From Cerasibacillus terrae (GTDB lineage Bacteria; Bacillota; Bacilli; Bacillales; Amphibacillaceae), in assembly GCF_008039555.1 (NCBI RefSeq), contig NZ_VDUW01000001.1, forward strand, positions 372,001-436,000: 64,000 bases of DNA, given 5' to 3'. Each line of letters starts with the position of its first letter. Position 1 is the stretch's first letter. The notes under the pieces were generated by a model. The model was given only the letters and a program-made list of their open reading frames with translations, did no database searches and was not told the origin of the DNA. The translations under genes and the position numbers were made by a program. Positions 45,083 through 53,405 of this stretch are shown here, in pieces.

Positions 45083-45670
45083 ATGAATTACCCAAACGGA
45101 ATGCGAAAAAGAGTGAAAAAGAAACCAAAGTCTTCCACGAAAATTGCATATTCCAATCGAGGAATGTCACTTGAAGAAGATATTAATGTGACGAATTCCT
45201 ATTATTTAGAAACTAATCGAGCAGTGATTCATAAAAAACCAACACCAATACAAATTGTCAATGTAAATTATCCTAAAAGGAGTGCAGCTGTTATTACTGA
45301 AGCATATTTCAAACAAGCTTCAACAACAGATTACAATGGTATTTATCAGGGAAAGCATATCGACTTTGAAGCAAAAGAAACGAAAAACAAAACATCCTTT
45401 CCTTTAGCAAATATTCATGAACATCAAATAAGGCATATGAATGCAATTTTAAAACATGGGGGTATTAGTTTTTTTATTATTCGTTTCAAAGAGCATGACG
45501 AAACATATTTATATCCTGGAGAAAAAATAGTTTATTTTTGGGAGCAACAAAATAATGATGGACGTAAGTCAGTCCCATATACTAGTATTCAGAAGGACGG
45601 CGTTTTAATTCCTTTTAAATATCAAGCAAGAATTGATTACTTATCTGTAGTCGATCAACTGTATTTTTAA
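45083..45670 (+). CDS. recU: Holliday junction resolvase RecU
   Basis: A 195-residue endonuclease that resolves Holliday junctions in recombination and chromosome segregation. The nuclease core is [18 protein letters not shown] (Asp-Glu-x-Lys) with [15 protein letters not shown] and the stalk region. The ATG at 45083 has AGGAGG 6 nt upstream; a longer frame from 45053 lies before this RBS. 17 nt separate it from ponA, the conserved recU-ponA pair. Confidence 0.95.
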   Translation: MNYPNGMRKRVKKKPKSSTKIAYSNRGMSLEEDINVTNSYYLETNRAVIHKKPTPIQIVNVNYPKRSAAVITEAYFKQASTTDYNGIYQGKHIDFEAKETKNKTSFPLANIHEHQIRHMNAILKHGGISFFIIRFKEHDETYLYPGEKIVYFWEQQNNDGRKSVPYTSIQKDGVLIPFKYQARIDYLSVVDQLYF

Positions 45671-45687
45671 ATATCGGAGGTAAAAAA

Positions 45688-48441
45688 ATGGTTGCAAATA
45701 ACCAAACCCGAATGGGTAGAAAAAAACAAAAACCTACAACAAAGAAAAAACCATTATGGAAAAAAATCATGTTATCCACCTTATTCCTTGTCTTGGCAAT
45801 AGGAATAGGGATTGGTGTTCTATTCACGTATTATATTGCCACAGCACCAAAAATTGATGCAGCAAAATTATCTGATCCATTTTCATCACAAATTTTAGAT
45901 AAAGAGGGAGAAGTAGTTGCCGAACCTGGAACAGAAAAGCGAACAAAAATCGTTTATGATGATCTACCTGAAGTATTGGTAGATGCAGTGACTGCAACCG
46001 AAGATGCCCGTTTCTTCAAGCACCCTGGAATTGACATAAGAAGAATTGGAGGAGCAATTGTTGCAAACTTTAAACATGGATTTGGGTCTGAAGGTGCAAG
46101 TACAATTACTCAACAGGTAGTTGAAAATTATTTTCTTGCAAAAGATAAAAAAATTAAATTAAAAGTGCAAGAACAATGGCTAGCACTAAAACTGGAAAGA
46201 AAGTATTCAAAAGAGCAAATTTTAGAAATGTATTTAAATAAAATTTTCTATGGGAATAATGCCTATGGTGTAGCTAGCGCAGCGAAAGCTTATTTTGGTA
46301 AAACAGACCTACATGATTTGACATTACCTGAGGCTGCCATACTAGCTGGTTTACCTCAGAGACCAACAGCATACAATCCATATAAGAACCCAGAACTTAC
46401 CAAAGAACGAATGGATACTGTGTTAAAATTAATGGTTCGCCATGATAAAATTAGCCAAAAAGAAGCAGACGAAGCACGTAAAGTAGATATTCCATCATTA
46501 CTAACAGATAAAGTACCAGAAGGCGCAAAATACCAAGGATTTATCCAACAAGTAAAAGATGAAGTAAGTGAAAAATTGGATGGTGCAGACATCTATACAG
46601 ACGGATTAAAAATATATACAACATTAGATTCTGACGCTCAAGAATATGTTGAGTCTTTATTAACAGACAGTGAGCAAAATCCTATCCAATTCCCAAATGA
46701 CACGATGCAAGCCGGGATGACCGTTGTAGATACGAAAACAGGCGCTATTCAAGCAATTGGTGGGAGAAGAAACAGTGAAGGGAAAGGTGAATTAAACTAT
46801 GCCCAACAAACGTTTCAACCAGCATCAACTGCCAAACCAATTATGGCATACGGACCAGCCATAGAGTATAATAAATGGTCCACATATCATCAAATCAATG
46901 ATGATAAACCATATGACAAAAATGTTAAAAATCCGATTAATAATGTTACAAGAACATATCAAGGCTGGGTAAGTGCCAGATATGCTTTAACTCACTCCTT
47001 AAACGTACCGGCATTAAAAACATTTGAAGAAGTTGGTGCAAATAAGGTCAAGGAATTTGCGGAAGGATTAGGTCTTCACTATGAACATCCAATTGGTGTT
47101 GGAGATGTCATTGGTGGAACAAGTAATGAGTTTAGTCCAATCGAAATGGCTGGAGCATATCAAGCATTTGGGAACGAAGGTGTTTATATTGAGCCATATA
47201 CCGTGACAAAAGTGGAATTTCCAGATGGGAAAGTCGTTGATTTAACACCAGAACCAAAAGCTGCAATGTCAGACTACACAGCATATATGGTTACAGATAT
47301 GTTAAAATCAGTTGTTCAGGAAGGTACTGGACGCTCTGCAAATGTAGCTGGAATCCCAATTGCAGGTAAAACAGGGACTTCAGACGATAGTAAAGACTCC
47401 TGGTTTATCGGTTATTCTCCAAACTATACTATTTCAGTTTGGACGGGGAATTTTGATGAGAATGATAAAAAGTTATCTATTCCTTCTGGATATACAAAGA
47501 TAGCCCGAGATCTATTTCGTAACACAATGACAGAGATATCGAAAGATGTGGAAACTCCTGATTTTAAAATGCCTAGTTCTGTTGTGAAGGTAGGTGTAGA
47601 AAAAGGTTCTAATCCGCCTTCTCTTCCAAGTAACCAAACACCAAGCTCACAAATTGTAACAGAATTATTTGTGAAAGGAACAGAGCCTAAAAAGGAATCT
47701 GTTAAATATGAGCAATTAGATCCTGTTAGTGGATTAAAAGCAACATATAATGAAGATAAGCAATCCATTCATGTAGAATGGTCTTACGATAAAAAAGAAG
47801 ACATTCAATTTGAAGTCAGTGCCCGAATTAATGATGGTAAAATGCAATCACTTTCTACAACAGATGAACTGTCGTTAGATATTAATCAAGTTGAAATGGA
47901 CGCGGAATATGAAATACAAGTAGTTGCCATAAGTAATAATAATGACAAGAGTGAGGCAAGAACAGTTAAACTGAAAATAGGTAATCCAGAAGATGAAGAT
48001 GAGGATACTGAAGATGAAGATACAAACATCCCATCTGTTCAAAATTTAAATGCACATTATAAAGATACCATCATCCAAGTAAATTGGGCTTATGATGGTC
48101 CACCAGCTAAATTTGAAGTATCTGTAAATGGACAAAAAGAAATAAAGGAATCTATGGGTGTCGATATAAAAGGTGCACAGCCTGGAGAAACGTATACAAT
48201 TGTTGTTACCGCTATTGGTAATGAAAATGGTAAACGAAGTGAAGCAAACTCTGTTCAAGTTACTGTCCCAATGGAAGAAAAACCTGTGACAGGAGACGAA
48301 GATAAGAAAGAAGACAATAATAAAAATGAAGAACAAGAAGAAAGTGAAAAAGGTGAAGGAAATAAAGGTAATGAAGGAAATCAAGGAGGCGAAGAAAGCG
48401 AAGAAGACAACGATGAAAAAGATGAAGATGCTAATAATTAA
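45688..48441 (+). CDS. ponA: Class A penicillin-binding protein PonA (PBP1)
   Basis: A 917-residue bifunctional murein synthase. Order: basic cytosolic start, membrane helix (about 27-50), GT51 glycosyltransferase (TEDARFFKHPGIDIRRIGG, EGASTITQQVVENYFL), transpeptidase with S380-x-x-K383 (PASTAKP), SLN and KTGTSDDSKDSWF, then two fibronectin-III-like modules (about 675-770 and 780-860) and an acidic Glu/Asp/Lys/Gly/Asn-rich tail of about 50 residues. Partner of GpsB. RBS GGAGG. Confidence 0.95.
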   Translation: MVANNQTRMGRKKQKPTTKKKPLWKKIMLSTLFLVLAIGIGIGVLFTYYIATAPKIDAAKLSDPFSSQILDKEGEVVAEPGTEKRTKIVYDDLPEVLVDAVTATEDARFFKHPGIDIRRIGGAIVANFKHGFGSEGASTITQQVVENYFLAKDKKIKLKVQEQWLALKLERKYSKEQILEMYLNKIFYGNNAYGVASAAKAYFGKTDLHDLTLPEAAILAGLPQRPTAYNPYKNPELTKERMDTVLKLMVRHDKISQKEADEARKVDIPSLLTDKVPEGAKYQGFIQQVKDEVSEKLDGADIYTDGLKIYTTLDSDAQEYVESLLTDSEQNPIQFPNDTMQAGMTVVDTKTGAIQAIGGRRNSEGKGELNYAQQTFQPASTAKPIMAYGPAIEYNKWSTYHQINDDKPYDKNVKNPINNVTRTYQGWVSARYALTHSLNVPALKTFEEVGANKVKEFAEGLGLHYEHPIGVGDVIGGTSNEFSPIEMAGAYQAFGNEGVYIEPYTVTKVEFPDGKVVDLTPEPKAAMSDYTAYMVTDMLKSVVQEGTGRSANVAGIPIAGKTGTSDDSKDSWFIGYSPNYTISVWTGNFDENDKKLSIPSGYTKIARDLFRNTMTEISKDVETPDFKMPSSVVKVGVEKGSNPPSLPSNQTPSSQIVTELFVKGTEPKKESVKYEQLDPVSGLKATYNEDKQSIHVEWSYDKKEDIQFEVSARINDGKMQSLSTTDELSLDINQVEMDAEYEIQVVAISNNNDKSEARTVKLKIGNPEDEDEDTEDEDTNIPSVQNLNAHYKDTIIQVNWAYDGPPAKFEVSVNGQKEIKESMGVDIKGAQPGETYTIVVTAIGNENGKRSEANSVQVTVPMEEKPVTGDEDKKEDNNKNEEQEESEKGEGNKGNEGNQGGEESEEDNDEKDEDANN

Positions 48442-48479
48442 AAAAAACCCCGTACATGTTTATTGTACGGGGTTTTTTT
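48441..48479. terminator. Bidirectional terminator of ponA and nth
   Basis: A 15-bp stem AAAAAAACCCCGTAC / GTACGGGGTTTTTTT with a 9-nt loop. It overlaps the last residues and stop codon of nth on the other strand (48460). Confidence 0.88.
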
Positions 48480-49131
48480 CTTTGTTTCGCTTTTTCATCC
48501 GTTTCTTTCCCTCTCTACATAAAGTTAGCAAGGGACATTCAGAACAATTTGGATTTCTTGCTTTACAATGATATCTACCAAAGAAAATCATTCGATGATG
48601 CGTCATACTCCATTCATCTTCTGGAACTTTTTTCATTAATGTGTTTTCAACTTCCATTACAGAGTCTTTCCACCTGCAGATTCCTAAACGTTTAGCTACC
48701 CGTTCCACATGGGTATCTACAGCAATTGCAGGGTGATTAAATGCGACAGATGTAACTACATTGGCTGTTTTTCTTCCTACACCAGCAAGTTTTATTAATT
48801 CCTCTCTCTCTTGAGGAACTTGTCCATTATAATCATGAATGATTTGATGTGATAATTTTTGAATATTTTTTGCTTTATTGCGAAATAGCCCAATTGAACG
48901 AATATCTTGTTGTAATTCTTCTAAAGGAATAGATAGATAATCTTCAGGAGTTTTATATTTTTTAAATAATTTTTTAGTTACCTTATTTACTAACTCATCC
49001 GTGCACTGAGCAGACAAAACAACAGCAATAACTAATTCAAATGGATTCGTATGTACCAATTCACACGCTGCATTTGGAAACATCTTCCCCATCTCATCTA
49101 GACAATAACGAATTTCACGATTATTAAGCAT
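48460..49131 (-). CDS. nth: Endonuclease III (DNA glycosylase/AP lyase)
   Basis: A 223-residue base-excision repair enzyme. The helix-hairpin-helix LAGVGRKTANVV has the catalytic Lys, the Asp lies in AVDTHVERVAKRLG, and four Cys in CKARNPNCSECPLLTLC bind [4Fe-4S]. The basic C-terminal tail is encoded within the terminator. It starts 3 nt after dnaD. Confidence 0.96.
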   Translation of the reverse strand: MLNNREIRYCLDEMGKMFPNAACELVHTNPFELVIAVVLSAQCTDELVNKVTKKLFKKYKTPEDYLSIPLEELQQDIRSIGLFRNKAKNIQKLSHQIIHDYNGQVPQEREELIKLAGVGRKTANVVTSVAFNHPAIAVDTHVERVAKRLGICRWKDSVMEVENTLMKKVPEDEWSMTHHRMIFFGRYHCKARNPNCSECPLLTLCREGKKRMKKRNKEKNPVQ

Positions 49132-49134
49132 CCA

Positions 49135-49827
49135 CTAATCCTCCCCTGTTAACCAGTTAAAGTATAAGGAATCATCTTTCTCTTCATTTTTCTTATATGA
49201 AGTTTGTTTTGGTGGTTGTTGATTACCTCGAAAAGATCTGGATAATTCTCTCGCTTCTTCTACAGTTTTAATTCCCTTTTTATTCCAATTTCTTAAAATA
49301 CGATCAATATATTTAAAGTTTAATTTTCCCATTAATACTGCCTCACGTAAAGCTGCTTTAATTAAAGCTGGAACAATACCATCATCATCCAACCATGCAT
49401 TTATCATTTCTATTTCAAATGGTGATAATGGGCGACCAAATTCTTGTTCAAATAAAATGAATAAATTTCCTTCATCAGGTTTTTCTTGCTCATCTTCATC
49501 AACAGTAAACAGCTTATTCCATAATGGTTCCAGCGAGTATCTTTCGCTTAATTGATGTTTTTCATTTTCTATTTGATTAATAGATAAAAACTGCCTTTGA
49601 ATAAGTTTACGTAATATATGCGAACATTCCGTTTTATTTAATGTAGTGCAGGACGATAAATCATCAGGTGTAGGAAATGTATCACCTTTCACAATAAATC
49701 GATGAATTTGTATAATTACCATCACGTCTGTTTCATTTAGACCTAATTTATGATAATTTGTAAGCAGTTTTATTGGAATGGACAATTGATTAACTAAAAG
49801 ATCTTGTAACATTATTTGCTTATCCAT
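49135..49827 (-). CDS. dnaD: Replication initiation protein DnaD
   Basis: A 230-residue primosomal protein that remodels oriC and helps load the helicase. An N-terminal winged helix (about 1-110) is followed by the DnaB/DnaD domain with the YIDRILRNWNKKGIKTVEEA motif and a polar tail. In B. subtilis dnaD-nth is conserved. It has its own promoter region, since a terminator separates it from asnS. Confidence 0.94.
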   Translation of the reverse strand: MDKQIMLQDLLVNQLSIPIKLLTNYHKLGLNETDVMVIIQIHRFIVKGDTFPTPDDLSSCTTLNKTECSHILRKLIQRQFLSINQIENEKHQLSERYSLEPLWNKLFTVDEDEQEKPDEGNLFILFEQEFGRPLSPFEIEMINAWLDDDGIVPALIKAALREAVLMGKLNFKYIDRILRNWNKKGIKTVEEARELSRSFRGNQQPPKQTSYKKNEEKDDSLYFNWLTGED

Positions 49828-49879
49828 ATTAGCACCTCATTCATAGTATATCATGATGCAACAGAATAACTAAAAATAA

Positions 49880-49906
49880 AAATCCCCTGCATCAGGCAAG
49901 GGATTT
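49880..49906 (-). terminator. Terminator of the aspB-asnS unit
   Basis: On the minus strand AAATCCCTTGC pairs with GCAGGGGATTT (one mismatch), followed by TTTATTTTTAG. It lies 10 nt after the asnS stop. Confidence 0.75.
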
Positions 49907-49915
49907 CGTTTTAGG

Positions 49916-51208
49916 TTAAGGGTACAGACGGTTTAAAAGACGTGGAAACGGAATCGTTTCACGGACGTGTTCTACACCTGCTATCCATGCAACAGTTCTT
50001 TCTAAGCCAAGCCCAAAGCCAGAATGTGGTACACTTCCATATTTTCGTAATTCTAGATACCATTCATATGCTGGACCTGATAATTGATGTTCTTCATAGC
50101 GCTTTTTCATCAACTCATAATCATGAATACGTTCCGAACCACCAATGATTTCCCCATATCCTTCAGGTGCAATCAAATCAGCACATAAAACAAGCTCTGG
50201 TTCTTCAGGATGTGGTTGCATATAAAATGCTTTTATATCCTTTGGCCAGTTTGTAATAAATACTGGTTTGTCATAGTTCTCAGCAATAGCCGTTTCATGT
50301 GGGGCACCAAAATCATCACCCCATTCAATATCTGTAAATCCTTTATCTTTTAATAATTGAATTGCTTCTTTATATGTAATCTTTGGAAATGGTGCAGTAA
50401 TCTTTTCTAATTTTGAAATGTCACGATTTAAGACTTGAAGTTCTTGCTGACAATTGTCTAAAATTGATTTCACTAGAAAGCTGACATATTCTTCTTGTAT
50501 TTGTAAACTTTCTTCATGTTCAACAAAAGCCATCTCCGGTTCCATCATCCAAAATTCAATCAAATGACGTCTTGTTTTTGATTTTTCCGCACGAAAAGTT
50601 GGTCCAAAAGAAAATACTTTGCCCAATGCCATTGCAGCTGCTTCTAAATAAAGTTGTCCACTCTGTGAAAGATATGCTTCCTCATCAAAATATTCAACAT
50701 GAAATAATTCTGTTGTATCTTCTGCAGATGCCCCAGTAAGAATTGGTGGGTCTACTTTCATAAAATCATGATCTGAGAAAAATCTATATGTTGCTTGGAT
50801 AATTTCACTTCGTATTTTCATTACTGCATGCTGACGTTTAGAACGTAGCCATAAATGACGATGATCCATTAAGAACTCTGTTCCATGTTCTTTAGGTGTA
50901 ATCGGATAATCAACTGCTTCTTGGATTAGATCAATATGTTTTACTTGCATTTCAAAACCAAGTGGTGAACGTTTATCTTCTACAATTGTTCCAGTTATGT
51001 ATATAGAAGATTCTTGGTTTAATGTTTTTGCAAGTTTAAAAACTTCTTCATCCACACTATTTTTTGCTACAACTGCTTGCATGAATCCAGTACCATCTCG
51101 CAACTGTAAGAAGGCAATTTTTCCACTTGAACGTTTATTTTCTAACCAGGCACCAATTGTAACTTCTTGTCCTTCGTGTTTTGCTACATGTTGTATAGTT
51201 GTTTTCAT
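49916..51208 (-). CDS. asnS: Asparaginyl-tRNA synthetase
   Basis: A 430-residue class IIb synthetase charging tRNA-Asn. An OB-fold anticodon domain (1-100; [21 protein letters not shown]) is followed by the catalytic core with motif 2 ([15 protein letters not shown]) and motif 3 ([15 protein letters not shown]). The ATG at 51208 has GGAGGGA ahead. I looked for a T-box leader and found none; the gene is downstream of aspB with an 18-nt gap. Confidence 0.96.
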   Translation of the reverse strand: MKTTIQHVAKHEGQEVTIGAWLENKRSSGKIAFLQLRDGTGFMQAVVAKNSVDEEVFKLAKTLNQESSIYITGTIVEDKRSPLGFEMQVKHIDLIQEAVDYPITPKEHGTEFLMDHRHLWLRSKRQHAVMKIRSEIIQATYRFFSDHDFMKVDPPILTGASAEDTTELFHVEYFDEEAYLSQSGQLYLEAAAMALGKVFSFGPTFRAEKSKTRRHLIEFWMMEPEMAFVEHEESLQIQEEYVSFLVKSILDNCQQELQVLNRDISKLEKITAPFPKITYKEAIQLLKDKGFTDIEWGDDFGAPHETAIAENYDKPVFITNWPKDIKAFYMQPHPEEPELVLCADLIAPEGYGEIIGGSERIHDYELMKKRYEEHQLSGPAYEWYLELRKYGSVPHSGFGLGLERTVAWIAGVEHVRETIPFPRLLNRLYP

Positions 51209-51226
51209 ATTAATTCCCTCCAAAAA

Positions 51227-52411
51227 CTATTCTTGATGTTTTTCTACAAATCGTTTTATTCTTTGTGCAGCTTCAACCAAATTTTCTTTAGATACCGCAT
51301 ATGATAGTCGAACATTTTCTGGTGAGCCAAAACCAGAACCAGGAACAAGTGCAACCTTCTCTTCTTCTAAAAGTGCTTTTGCCCAGTCGTCCACACTATT
51401 AAATCCATTCATTTTGGCTGCCTCACTCACATTTGGAAATAAATAAAATGCCCCTTTTGGTTTTTCGCATGAAATTCCCGGAATGTTAGTCATCAATTCA
51501 TAAAGGGTATCTAATCGCTCACTAAAAATCTTACGCATTTCAATTGTAGGATCTTCATTTGCGTTATATGCTCTTAGTGCAGCATATTGTGCAATAGATG
51601 TTGGATTGGATGTTGCATGGGAAACATGATTTGTCATTGCTTTAATAATTGCTTCAGGTCCTGCTGCATAACCAATTCTCCAACCGGTCATTGCGTGTGA
51701 TTTAGACACACCATTTATGACAATTGTTTGTGCTTTTAATGTGTCAGATAGTTCTGCAATGGAAACATGGGCATCTTCCGTATAGATGAGTTTTTCATAT
51801 ATTTCATCAGAAACAATAATTATATTATACTTTTGACAAACTTCACCAAGTTTTATTAATTCATCTTTGGAATACATCATTCCCGTAGGATTACTTGGAG
51901 AATTAAGAATAAAAGCCTTCGTATTTTTTGTTATTGCTTCCTCCAGTTGCTGTGGAGTAATTTTAAAATCATTCGTTTCTGACCCCTTAACAAATACGGG
52001 CTCTCCTTCTGCTAATTTAATTTGCTCGGGGTAGCTCACCCAGTATGGTGCAGGGACAATCACCTCATCCCCTTTATTTAAAATAACTTGAAACAACGTA
52101 TATAATGCATGTTTTGCACCCGTTGTAACAATGATTTCATTCTCCTTATAGTCTAAATTATTATCATCTTTTAATTTATCTATAATAGCCTGCTTTAGTT
52201 CGACTATTCCACCAGAAGGCGTGTATTTTGTCATTCCTTCTTCCATAGCTTTCATAGCAGCATTCAATATATATTGGGGTGTATTAAAATCTGGTTCACC
52301 AACACCGAGCCCAATAACATCATGGCCTTCCTTTTTTAATTCTTTAGCCTTTGCAGAAATGGCCAATGTTGAAGAAGGTGTTAAGCTTTTCACTCGACTT
52401 GCTAATTCCAT
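51227..52411 (-). CDS. aspB: Aspartate aminotransferase
   Basis: A 394-residue class I PLP aminotransferase making aspartate from oxaloacetate. The N-terminal ASRVKSLTPSSTLAISAKA is the I-gamma type; the PLP lysine is in NGVSKSHAMTGWRIGYAAG; SPSNPTGMMY and the C-terminal Arg (NVRLSYAVS) are present. The ATG at 52411 has AAAGGCGG ahead. Operon ypmB-aspB-asnS is as in B. subtilis. Confidence 0.95.
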   Translation of the reverse strand: MELASRVKSLTPSSTLAISAKAKELKKEGHDVIGLGVGEPDFNTPQYILNAAMKAMEEGMTKYTPSGGIVELKQAIIDKLKDDNNLDYKENEIIVTTGAKHALYTLFQVILNKGDEVIVPAPYWVSYPEQIKLAEGEPVFVKGSETNDFKITPQQLEEAITKNTKAFILNSPSNPTGMMYSKDELIKLGEVCQKYNIIIVSDEIYEKLIYTEDAHVSIAELSDTLKAQTIVINGVSKSHAMTGWRIGYAAGPEAIIKAMTNHVSHATSNPTSIAQYAALRAYNANEDPTIEMRKIFSERLDTLYELMTNIPGISCEKPKGAFYLFPNVSEAAKMNGFNSVDDWAKALLEEEKVALVPGSGFGSPENVRLSYAVSKENLVEAAQRIKRFVEKHQE

Positions 52412-52428
52412 ATGTAAAACCGCCTTTC

Positions 52429-52967
52429 TCACTCATGATTATAAAAACGTTTTAAACGAAATTCCTCTACACTCGAACCATCATACATCGATAAATAATC
52501 AAACACATATCTTCCTGATTGATCCATGTACTTCATTTCCCAAACTGGTTGCTCATCAACTAATCCTGGTACCATGTCTATATATTGACAAGATTGGCAT
52601 GAATCCTTCCATTCTTTTTTATCATTTGTTTCGATAAGATATTTGCATGATTTATCATCGTAATTTCTTGCTTCTTATCAGATTTTACTTTCGGCAAAAA
52701 AGCATAAAAGATATCACCTGTCTTATCTTTTCCTGTAAGCACATGGAAAAGCTGTTCACCATGAAAACGGCTAACATTCTCGACAGAAACCAGGTTAGTT
52801 TCATTAAGAATGATTTTTTCTGATTGATCAAACTGGCCCTCTTTATTATGTAATACGTTGAAATAAAGGGTGAATCCATAAATTATCATACCAATTAAAA
52901 ATAAGCAAAAAATAAGGATACTCCACTTGAGCCAATTTGGGATTATTTGTTTGTACTCATTTTTCAT
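52429..52967 (-). pseudogene. ypmB: ypmB, frame-broken at an A6 run
   Basis: A YpmB-like membrane protein (DUF5590/PepSY-like): N-terminal helix WSILIFCLFLIGMIIYGFTL, then an extracellular domain. The first frame ends at 52578 after 129 residues. The conserved C-terminal half (EWKDSCQSCQ, PGLVDEQPVWEMKYM, GRYVFDYLSMYDG) continues in the -1 frame to a stop at 52431-52429. The switch point is the A6 run at 52615-52620, read in frame as the heptamer A AAA AAG. One missing base there restores 179 codons. Causes could be mutation, an assembly error in the homopolymer, or slippage. The ATG at 52967 has GGAG 7 nt upstream. Confidence 0.8.
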
Positions 52968-53170
52968 ACTCTCACTCCACAAACTTATCAAAAATAAAAC
53001 ATTCGATGAAAAAAATGTTACTTATATCACTTTCCAAAACGTACATAATAATAGATAATGTTGAACATAAGGTGAAACTTCATCCCATATATAGTATAGC
53101 AATTTTTCACAGGATTTGTTTCGTTTTTATGAATTTCAACAATTTTTTTAAACCTACACCAATATTTAGA

Positions 53171-53204
53171 CATACTGATTTTTTCCTAAATCAGTATGTT
53201 TTTA
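53171..53204 (+). terminator. Hairpin with T-run on the plus strand
   Basis: An 11-bp stem CATACTGATTT / AAATCAGTATG with a 6-nt loop, followed by seven T then AC. No plus-strand gene is known before it. It may be part of the ypmB leader or a remnant. Confidence 0.45.
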
Positions 53205-53210
53205 CATAAA

Positions 53211-53375
53211 GTGAAATTTCATTCAGTGCGAATTATTTCATCCACCACTGATTGTTAACACCGGAAGGGTATGAGCTAAAAGCCCTTGAACGAATCGGTC
53301 GTTTGACTTGCTACCTGTCCCCTACCTATAATTTTTGATAAATTCTAGAAATCGGACCTTACAGCCAGCTAAGCT
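53211..53375 (+). repeat. Structured intergenic repeat, copy A
   Basis: About 165 bp between dinG and ypmB. Blocks shared with copy B (minus strand, 61388-61530): TGAAATTT-ATTCAGTG, CCACTGATTG-TAAC, GAACGAAT, TTACTTGCTACC-GTCC and TTACAGCCAG. It can fold: TCAGTG / CACTGA forms a 5' hairpin and AAGGG / CCCTT a second one. Orientation is opposite to the flanking genes here. I see no frame or known RNA family in it. Confidence 0.65.
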
Positions 53376-53405
53376 AATCTCGATAAAACAGCTATAGCAT
53401 CGAAT

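Noticed and set aside
51209..51226. T-box leader for asnS
   Set aside because: The gap to aspB is only 18 nt and no specifier loop or T-box sequence is seen upstream of aspB either.
52412..52432. GTG-initiated extension of aspB
   Set aside because: It contains the ribosome binding site of the ATG at 52411.
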